Assembly (NCBI GenBank): GCA_038503035.1
Contig: JAVSML010021677.1
Span: 62,001 to 126,000, forward strand
Source: Crocodylus rhombifer
Lineage: Eukaryota > Chordata > Crocodylia > Crocodylidae
Reading direction: 5' to 3'
DNA length: 64,000 nt
The notes under the pieces are model-generated. The model saw only the letters and a list, made by a program, of their open reading frames with translations. It was not told the DNA's origin and did not search any database. Each line of letters begins with the position of its first letter. Within the stretch, counting starts at the first letter, position 1. The position numbers and the translations under genes are program-made. Below are positions 56,592 to 64,000 of the stretch, one piece after another.

Positions 56592-57436
56592 GGGTGCATA
56601 TACATCTACAATTAATGTGCCTGAATTTTCTCCACAGAAATTTCAGGCTCATTAAAACATTCCTGGATGTGTGTTTACACATGCATCCACGTCAGGAGCA
56701 AATTGCGCCCAACAGGAACAGGCCAGTCCAGGGCTGCTCCTGTCCTGCTCTGAGCCCCCTGCAGCAGCCAGGGGGAATCCAGGCTCCCTTGGGTGCCAGC
56801 ACCTAGCTGTTCCAGCTCTAAGGGCAGCCCTGGTCTGCATGGGAAGGAGTGGGGGGGAAGCTGTCCTGGCTCAGCAGGCAGCTACCTGCTAGCCCTGAAC
56901 AGATTGGTACCTGTGTCCCGATCTCCATGGGGCAGGGAGAGCTGTCCTGGGTGCCAGGCAGCTGGCTCCCAGGCATGTGGAAACCCATGTAGAAATTTCC
57001 ATGTGGCTAGAAGGCAGTTGCTCAGCAGCCAGGACAGCTCTCCCAGCCCTGCAGAGTTCTGGATGGGTCCCAGTATCCATGTGGCTGGGAGGCACCTGCC
57101 TGGCAGCTGGGACAGCTCTCCCAGCCACGTGGAGATCAGCACAGGTCCCAATCTCCATGTGGCTGGAAGGCAGCATCCCACCTAACTGGAACAGCTCTCC
57201 CTGCTCCCTGTGGTCCCGATTCCTAGGCTGACCAGGAGCACTTTGCTTCCAGTCAGTGTCTACATACGTGCTTTGACACATGAGTTTAATGCCCTGATTT
57301 CTATGGGTATCTGTATCTATAGGTGCTAAAAAATGGCACAATAGACTAATCTAGTGAATAGTAATTGCTGCATCAGTGATGCTTTACTGTGCATAAGATT
57401 AGTCTAATGTGCAATAAAGTATCTGTAGGCACACCC
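56592..57436. mobile_element. Chompy-like MITE, copy 7, GC-cored
   Basis: Ends gggtgcatatacatctac and (reverse complement) gggtgtgcctacagatac, with a GC-rich centre that includes the 78-bp minisatellite at 56998-57231 and an inverted relative of the same unit at 56850-56965 ('gagctgtcctgg' against 'ccaggacagctc'). Could be one element or a composite of two. Confidence 0.55.
56998..57231. repeat. 78-bp minisatellite, three copies
   Basis: Units start 'tccatgtggctrgraggca' at 56998, 57076 and 57154, an exact 78-base period, each containing 'gcagc.agg.acagctctccc'. Copies differ by many substitutions. Overlapping open frames here come from the repeat. Confidence 0.85.
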
Positions 57437-58249
57437 ACTGCTGAGAATTGGAATGTATTTTGTCAGGTGTGTTGGCATTTAACACTTACCTAAGGTTAAC
57501 CCCCAAAGTCCATTGAAGTTAACGGTAAGACTCCAGCTGACTTCAGTGGACTTCAGATAGGATTACACTTAGAAATCTGCACTGAGGGCAGGGTACAGCT
57601 GTTTACAAGATTTAATCTAATAATGTCCTCCAGCTAATAGAGAGAAAAACTCAACCATGATGAGACGGTAGTCAATTATAGTCCCATAGCTCCCCTGGCA
57701 TTACTTATGTAGTCATTGTTTATTACAGAAAATTAAGAAACAAAATTATCTTGCTTATACCATATAAGATGCTAAAAAAATCTAGGCCCAAGTTAACCTG
57801 TCACTCAAAAATGGTTGATGTCAGTTTGGGTGTTCTGTCTCTTTCTCATGTCCCTTTTAGAGTCAATATACAGGTACTGATTTCTCCCATTTTGATTTGG
57901 CAATATTTTACTGGCACTTTACATAGGTGTAAATGATTACATTAGGTGCAAAGGCAATGAAGAACAAACCCTTTTGTTTCTGAAATCTCCTGTCTTTAGA
58001 AAGAATCTCTCCAGGTCAGGAATGAAAGGGATTAGCAGACTAGGAGAAGAATCCTTAGTAATAAATGAAGGTTATTAGGCAACAATTTTCAAAGCCCATG
58101 GGGATATTTAGATGCCTATTTTTAATGGTAAGTGAGCATCCAAACCCCCTAAGCAGCTCTGAACACTCCAACTTTAGCCTTCACAAAAACATTTTCTTTT
58201 TAAAAAATTCATTTTATAAAACATTTTATGGCAAATAACCCACGACTGC
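57437..58249. other. Intergenic, nothing recognised
   Basis: No gene or named repeat. Confidence 0.4.
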
Positions 58250-59472
58250 CATGTCACAAATCTCAAAAGGGCCTTCACCCAACAAAGACACTCCTCAAGA
58301 GAGAGAGATCATTTTTTTGAAACAGCCACCCAGATACCACGTGAAGATTTGCTGTAGTACAAAAAGAAAATCCCCACGAATTGCATACCGTTAATTATGA
58401 CATATCACCTTTCCCTAGAACCTATATGGAAAATCCTCAAGCAATTGCAACCTATACTAAAAAAAGACCCAATTCTTAAAGAGATCTTTCCAGCACCACC
58501 CATCTTAGTCTTCAAACAAGCACCAAATCTCACTAACCTCATCATCAGAAGCAAAATCCCTATGGCCCAAGCCATACCAAATGGTTCCAGACCATGCCAG
58601 GACAAGAAATGCAAAACCTGCCAAAAGATCTCCACCACTCCCACAATAACTACGCCTCACAATAGAACCATCATCATTCCTGGATCTTACACTTGCACCT
58701 CCAGAAATGTTATATATTTTCATCCAGTGCACCAAATGCCCTGACGGAAAATACATAGGAGAGACCAAACAACAACTGCACACCAGAATGAACGCACACT
58801 GAAAATCCATCAAAGACAAAAATATCCAATTACCTGTGGGGGCACATTTCTCACAAGACAATCACTCCCTGTCTGACCTTTCAGTTCTAATTCTCAAAGG
58901 GAGCTTACAAAACACCTTCCATAGATGAGCCTAGAAACTTCACGTCATAAATCTACTGGATACAAAAAATCATGGACTCAATATAGACACTGGATTTATG
59001 ACGCATTACAACCTGTCTGACATCTGATTCATCAGGTACCTGCCTGAAGTTATCATTTGCATTCCCCACCCCAGCAAGCCCCCTTCCTCACTTCTCCTCC
59101 TTCTCTACCCCTAATTTCCAGCCATTTACTTTTTCTCAGACTCCCTCTTTTCTACCTGGGAGAACTCATTACTACAGTAGAGTCTCCCTTGCTTACCTTC
59201 AGCATTCCTCCACCCATGTTTCCCCCCTCATTCTGTCTCCTCCTCTCCCTTCTCTACCCATTATTTTCCTCATTTCTACCTATTTACACTCTCACTGACC
59301 TCCTGTCACACGTTTAGCTTCTTTCGTTCCCTGGAGATCTCAGAACAACAGTAGAGTCTCCCTATGCCTGAAGAAGGGTATCTGTGCCCGAAAGCTTGCC
59401 AAGAGCTTTGTTCCAGCTACTCAGTTGGTCTAATAAAAGATATTGCATCTACCCAAAGACCCTTGACTGCCT
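58250..59472 (+). mobile_element. Penelope-like element, 3' part with GIY-YIG endonuclease
   Basis: Plus strand. The 3' end of the element is 'aatctgtgcccgaaagcttgcc'-type text followed by 'tggtctaataaaagatattgcatctacccaaagacccttg' ending near 59472. The terminal motif also occurs at 23034-23358. Coding remnant lies at 58397-58860. The 59050-59330 part is a CT-rich tract without coding content. Confidence 0.8.
58397..58860 (+). pseudogene. Penelope-like ORF C-terminus: linker and GIY-YIG nuclease
   Basis: Frame 58397-58744 (115 codons) ends with a Cys-rich linker ('SRPCQDKKCKTCQKI') and 'IPGSYTCTSRNVIY', then a frameshift near 58735 leads into 'CPDGKYIGETKQQLHTRMN', the GIY-YIG core with the Cys-x-x-G-x-Y-I-G-(E/Q)-T block and the Arg of the active site, and 'LPVGAHFSQDNHS'. 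In active relatives this nuclease nicks target DNA next to a reverse transcriptase; the RT itself is missing here. Stops after 'MNAH' and the frameshift make it inactive. Confidence 0.85.
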
Positions 59473-60230
59473 TTATGACAAATAATTTTTAAAAATGCCA
59501 CTGTTTTGCTCTGTATTAAAAATCGGCAAAATTGACCTTTCACACTTCATTTCCTTACCAATGTGCTGACAACTGAAAGTGGTGGGGTCTTTTGGAAGCG
59601 AGTGAATTAAGAAATGAATATCCCATGAGTTTCAGGAGGAGACTCCATGAAGTCACATTCTGAACCCTATACACCCTACAAACTGCTAAATGACTGTTTA
59701 GCCGGCATCACTGTAGAGGTGTGGTGGTGAATTAGTGACACATTCACTTTTCACATCTGGGAACCTGGTTCAGTGTCAGGCTCTCTTGAAACAAATGTCA
59801 TAGTGACATCCAATGGAAACTCAAGCAAACTTTCAAAGCACCGTCTGTCTGAGTAGAATTCAGCACAGTCACCTCACCAGATTCTTGTCTGCGTGGTCCC
59901 ACGGATCCAAACTTTTGACTGTATATGGGTAGTTAGGTGTATTGGCACAGCTGCCTGCGGAGATGATGAGGGAGATCTGGGAAGAGGATGATAGGCATGT
60001 CCCTCAATGCACTCATGCAGTGATTCTCAATCAGATAGCTCTAGTACCTCGCAATGTTATCCTTAGAAGGGTGTGACAGGGTCTCTCACAAATAGTAGCA
60101 CTGCTTGGGGTGCAAAGACTTTTGCACAATTCATAGGAAAAACCCAGAGATTTCAAACAGGAGTCTGCAGTATCAAAACCACTCAGACCTGCTGCAACCC
60201 TTCTGTGTCCTTTGCAACAGAAGACATGCT
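59473..60230. other. Intergenic, nothing recognised
   Basis: No gene or named repeat. Confidence 0.4.
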
Positions 60231-61050
60231 CCCCACCTTTTTACACACATGCTCCACGTGCGCACACACATGCTCCCTGGGTTTTTACATACACGCAACA
60301 CATGCACACACCCACCAGGTTTTTACGCACATACACTCTTGACATTTTTACACAGATGCTCCATCCACACATGCTCCACACAAATACACACACACACATG
60401 CTCCCCATGTTTACACACACACAACCAGGGCTGTCCCTAGCAGGGGAATGAATTGGGGCAACTGCTCTGGGCCCCGTGCTTTGGGGGCCCCACGGAGCTG
60501 GGCCGGCTTCACATCTGGCCATTCGCCACCTAGGCCCGTCTCCCCCTGGGCCTCACAGGCTGATTTACCCAGTCCCACACCCTGCCACGGTCGTCTCTGC
60601 ACACAACACATGCACACACGCACTCCCCAGGTTTTTACACACACACACACACACACTCCTGACATTTTTACACACATGCTCCATCCACATACACACGCTC
60701 CCCAGGGTTTTACACATACACTCCCCAGGTTTTTACACACACCCACTCCTGACGTTTTTACACACATGCTCCATCCACACACACACACACACACTCCCCA
60801 GGTTTTTACACCCCCTTAGGTTTTTACACACACATGCTCCCCAGGTTTGTACACACACAACACATGTCCGTGCACACTCTCGCTCCCAACATTGTTACAC
60901 CCACAACGTCCATCCACACACATGCTCCCCCCCCACACACACCCACAAGCTCCCCAGGTTTTTGCATACACTCCCCAGGATTTTACACCCCCCCCGCCAA
61001 GGTTTTTCCACACGCAGACACGCTCCCGGGTTTGCACACGCACACGCCGC
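60231..61050. repeat. AC-rich minisatellite upstream of ABCC8, with an inserted segment
   Basis: Degenerate repeats of the form 'gctccccaggtttttacacacacaYgctcc' and '(ca)n catgctccatccacac', about 25-60 bp each, from 60231 to 60425 and 60600 to 61050. The two parts are separated by a GC-rich segment (60425-60598, 'ccagggctgtccctagcaggg..ctctgggccccgtgctttgggggcccc') that looks like part of a dispersed element. All long open frames here are repeat artefacts. Alternating purine-pyrimidine CA tracts are Z-DNA prone. Confidence 0.85.
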
Positions 61051-61640
61051 CCAGGCCTGCCCTAGAGGCGGGGGGTGGGGAGGCGTCGCCCTCCCCGTTA
61101 CGCGGGCGGGAGGCAGGCGGCTCCTTTAAGGCGGGCGGCCCGGGCAGGGCGAAGGCGCGATGCTGCGGGCAGATGTGGCCCTAGGCTGCCGCCCGCGGGT
61201 GCCGGCGCTCCCCGCCTAGCAGCGGCGCTGGGGCTTGGGCAGCCTCCCCGGAGCCGCCGCGGCATCGCCCCCCTCCCCCTCCCGCCTTCGCCTCCTGCTG
61301 GGCGGGCTGCGCGGGATGCGCCCCGGCTAGGGCTGGGGACCCGCCGCCCCCTCCCGTCCCCGCCGCCCTCGCGCCATGGCCTTGGCTTTCTGCGGCAACG
61401 AGAACAACTCGGCTGCCTACAACGTGGACAACGGGGTGCTCAACAACGGCTGCTTCGTGGATGCCCTCAACGTGGTGCCGCACGTCTTCCTGCTCTTCAT
61501 CACCTTCCCCATCCTCTTCATCGGTGAGTGGGGCGCCCCCACCCCTCCCCCGGGATCCCCGCCTCTGGATCCCCGCGCGCACAGCTGGAATGCAGCGCGC
61601 AGCGGGCGCGGGGCGGGGGAGGTATCTGCATGTGCAGCAG
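61051..61640 (+). promoter_or_regulatory. ABCC8: ABCC8 CpG-rich promoter and first exon region
   Basis: CpG-dense DNA (for example 'cgcgggcgggaggcaggcgg' near 61098 and 'ggagccgccgcggcatcgcc' near 61250) covering the 5' UTR and first coding exon of ABCC8. Clear contrast to the CpG-poor flanks. No TATA box in the expected place. The transcription start cannot be placed from sequence alone. Confidence 0.75.
61376..61523 (+). CDS. ABCC8: ABCC8 (SUR1) first coding exon
   Basis: Exon 1 of the sulfonylurea receptor SUR1, the ABC-family regulatory subunit that surrounds the Kir6.2 pore in the plasma-membrane K-ATP channel and couples ATP/ADP level to insulin secretion. The start ATG lies in a near-perfect Kozak context (gcgccATGg). 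The frame begins [15 protein letters not shown] and runs through '[20 protein letters not shown]' into the first transmembrane helix of TMD0 (about residues 31-49). It keeps Asn10 in an N-x-S sequon and the Cys6/Cys26 pair known in mammalian SUR1. The exon has 148 coding bases and ends in phase 1 at a GTGAGT donor, the same length and phase as the human exon 1. Divergence from mammals is limited to a few residues. Confidence 0.97.
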
Positions 61641-61867
61641 CCTGACCCAGTTTCCCGGCGCCCCTGGGCAGATGCTCTGCCATCCCCCCACCCAGACCTA
61701 GCAGGACGAGCCCATCCCGGCTTCCTTCGCAAAGGATTGCTGCCGGAGCACCTGGGATCTGCCTCTCTCCTCTATTGCAGGCAGAAATCAAATTCCCTTG
61801 CCTTTGACTTTGAGGGTCAGGCTGCGAGATCTCACCCCTTCTTGTATCCCTGCTGGCTGGGTTCGTG

Positions 61868-62385
61868 GTCTAGGGTAGATTATTAGGAAAAACTTTTTTT
61901 CTTGGAAGGTAGTAAAGCACTGGAACAGGCTACCCAGAAAGGTTATAGAGTCTTCATCTTCTGGGGTGCATCTACCCGTGCATGTTGATGCGGAGCAATA
62001 AACTCTGGGGCTTATCACACCACAGTTTATTGCTCCCGGGCACTGCATACACACTCTCACACACCATCCAGCCCTGTCAGCATGCATGTGTGCAGCTGCA
62101 GAGTAAAAAACTTTGCCCTAGGATAACACTTGTATTACCTGCTGTGGAGTTTATTAGTTTACACCAGGCTAATAGCCCTACAGTCTAGATGCCAAAATGT
62201 TTACTGCAGAGCTAATTAGTCTACTCCTCTTATGTAGACATGCCCCCTTGGAGGTTTTTAAGTCCTGGGTAGACAAAGCCTTGGCTGGGATGATATTGTT
62301 GGAGTTGGTCCTTCTCTGAGCAGGGGGTTGGACTAGATGACCTTCTGAGGTCCCTTCCAACCCCCATTTTCTATGATTCTGTTAT
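61868..62385 (+). mobile_element. CR1 LINE 3' end in ABCC8 intron 1, interrupted
   Basis: Plus-strand CR1 from 'gggtagattattaggaaaaactt' through 'ctggaacaggctacccagaaagg' to the tail 'tccttctctgagcagggggttggactagatgaccttctgaggtcccttccaaccc...ctatgattctg'. It is split between 61972 and 62247 by a MITE; the CR1 text reads on across the insertion ('gagtcttcatctt' then 'cttggaggtttttaag'). Confidence 0.9.
61973..62246. mobile_element. Chompy-like MITE, copy 8, nested in CR1
   Basis: About 274 bp with ends ggggtgcatctac / gtagacatgcccc (inverted). Interior 'agcaataaactctggggcttatcac' resembles copy 1 at 16836-17156. Its position inside a CR1 gives exact boundaries to within 2-3 bases. Confidence 0.85.
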
Positions 62386-62959
62386 CTCTGTTTAGCGTGT
62401 AGGCAGCCCTCAAAGGGTTATTAGTAATAAGACACATTCATGGGTTAGCAACTTGCTCCCCAGGCACTGGAGAAGCCCAAGGCATCCTGCTTAACCATGC
62501 CATGCTAAAATGTTAAGTTCAGATCCTGATGCAGTTGTGGATGCTTGAGCCTATCAATGCTGCTCTCACCCTGTGGTTGGGTTATTAACACTACTTGCTA
62601 AAACATAAATGTTACCATTACCCAAGTAAGTAGCTTAGCTTTTCATAGGATAAAGAGTCTTGATGAAATAACAGAGAAGGACACTTTTCTGCAATCCTTG
62701 GGCAGGTAAAGCTGCTCTTGAAGTCCACGTGAAAATGTGTATTGTGAGAACTGAATAAAAACTAAGAGGAGGATGGGGGGGTTTGCTTTATTGACTTTGT
62801 CAGGTAAAAGAAATAAGACTCAAATACATTTACTCTTAAAGTTAAGGAAGTCTGACAAGTGAACAGAAACATGCTTTGTATCAAAAGGGCATTTTTATTG
62901 GAAGTAAACAATGTTGGTCTGCCCCTGAGGTGTATGTGGTACTGGAGATGCCGTTGTAT

Positions 62960-63146
62960 CAGGGGTGGGCAAAATGCAGCACAGGGGCCAGATGTGACCC
63001 GCCAGGCCATTCTATCTGGCCCGTGGGGCCCTTAAAAAATTTAGAAAATTAATATTTATCTGTCCCTGGCTGCCTGTCATGCGGCCCTCGATGGCTTTCC
63101 AAAACTCAGTAAGTGGCCCTCTGCCCAAAATAATTGTCCGCCCCTG
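62960..63146. mobile_element. hAT MITE, second copy
   Basis: 187 bp, ends caggggtgggcaaaa / taattgtccgcccctg, same family as 21706-21876. Flanking CGTTGTAT (62952-62959) and CACTATAT (63147-63154) differ only by three transitions, consistent with an aged 8-bp duplication. Confidence 0.85.
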
Positions 63147-64000
63147 CACTATATGGTCCAGTGGTTGAATACATTTGTACTTTACTTCTCAAACTTGGAG
63201 TCCTGATTCTGTGTAAATTCCAGGTTAAAGGAGTTTGGTAGTTTAGTTTTTGGATAACACACAATAACTTTATAATTCTTCTACACCCTTGTCCTTCGAT
63301 CATGAAAGTTCCAATGTTAGAAAAACAGAATTAAAGTTCAAAACAGAGAGTAATTTGAAGAGTTCTCTAGGGGAAGTAAGTGTTGCATAGTCTCTCTTCT
63401 ACCCGTGGCTTTCTGCGATGTTCTTAGTCCTTCATGTTCTTAAAAACCATACAGCTCTGGCACGATTTAAAGAATGGGAGTTTCAAAGTAACAGATGATA
63501 TTTATTTCAGTTAAGAAGTCTTAAGTGTTTGATTACTTTAAGAAACATACTTTTTTAAAGTTAAATTGAGGAATGTAAATTGCACAGGTTTTATCACATG
63601 GTATTAGTAAAAATAATGAATTTTAATGGCTTAGTTAAAAAGGTTTAATATATGTAATTATTTGGAAACAGGTTGTTAAGACTGTACTGGAGACTTATGT
63701 TGTATATTCTGTCTTATTGTTTATACTTTGTAAGTTAGTAATTATACAATAAGTGCACAGCTCTGCAATCACTTAAACATGCATAAGTAGTTTTATTGAT
63801 TGGAGTGGGTTTACTCATATGAGTAAAGTTATTAATATGTAGCAGGGCATAAATATGTGACTCAGATTTTTTTTCCTGTAAAACGTGTATGCTTAAGTTC
63901 TCTCTCGTATGATTTCTACAACCACTCTAATTCTTGGAAGTGCACAGAAAGTATAACATCATTCCTAGTGTTACATTTTGACCATACATATTTCTAACAT

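Larger units (their letters stand above)
61524..64000 (+). other. ABCC8: ABCC8 intron 1 (continues past the window)
   Basis: From the GTGAGT donor at 61524 to the window end no further exon of ABCC8 is recognised. Contains a CR1 with nested MITE and one hAT MITE; 63155-64000 is AT-rich with nothing recognised. Confidence 0.8.

Noticed and set aside
60231..61050. Possible CRISPR-like array (regular repeats)
   Set aside because: Repeats are degenerate CA-rich minisatellite units without unique spacers, and the genome is vertebrate.
60476..61129. 217-codon open frame with His/Thr-rich repeats
   Set aside because: It is translation of the AC-rich minisatellite plus part of the CpG-rich promoter; no known protein features.
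61181..61732. 183-codon minus-strand frame and 61075-61527 plus frame over the ABCC8 promoter
   Set aside because: GC-rich shadows of the CpG island and the ABCC8 first exon; the ABCC8 frame itself is the supported one.

Overview
This window is vertebrate nuclear DNA, most likely crocodilian. A turtle or other non-avian sauropsid is the main alternative. The evidence is two split vertebrate genes with GT-AG introns, plus intergenic DNA dominated by CR1 LINEs, Penelope-like elements, hAT transposons with 8-bp target duplications, and many short inverted-repeat elements with GTCTACACRTG-type ends that resemble the Chompy MITEs described from crocodilians. The species call is inference. A 10-base N gap (3386-3395) shows this is assembled genomic sequence.

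Only two host genes are supported, both on the + strand. USH1C (harmonin) enters from the left with its last six coding exons: 2018-2059, 2296-2349, 5578-5677, 6742-6851, 7561-7616 and 16071-16083. They encode the third PDZ domain and the C-terminal tail, stop at 16081-16083, and are in phase throughout. A further open exon-like stretch at 953-1120 is only a candidate. ABCC8 (SUR1, the sulfonylurea receptor of the K-ATP channel) begins at 61376-61523 with its first coding exon inside a CpG-rich promoter, and its intron 1 runs off the right end. The head-to-tail order USH1C then ABCC8 is the order known in mammals, which supports both calls.

The 45 kb between the two genes is almost entirely transposon debris. 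16.1-19 kb holds the USH1C 3' UTR or downstream DNA with a MITE and a Penelope end. 19-31.6 kb has a degenerate minisatellite, CR1, hAT, a nested Penelope piece, a CpG-rich solo LTR, a palindromic hAT and a Tc1/mariner-type element. 32.1-34.4 kb is a CR1 split by an inserted element. 38-44.4 kb holds a CR1 and then an internally deleted endogenous retrovirus (- strand; 5' LTR, His-type primer site, gag, pol and env remnants, no recognised 3' LTR). 44.8-46.7 kb and 50.7-53.3 kb are two long CR1 copies; the second keeps a 664-codon ORF2. 53.3-54.3 kb holds three MITEs in a row, 56.6-57.4 kb a GC-cored MITE with a 78-bp minisatellite, and 58.3-59.5 kb a Penelope-like GIY-YIG endonuclease relic. 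60.2-61.05 kb is an AC-rich minisatellite directly upstream of the ABCC8 promoter.

There is no operon-like or defence-like system here. The most unusual structures are long, nearly full-length inverted-repeat hAT elements with GC-rich cores (10195-11226 and 24657-25361), a candidate extra USH1C exon, and the repeat-dense ABCC8 5' flank. No tRNA, rRNA or CRISPR array was seen.
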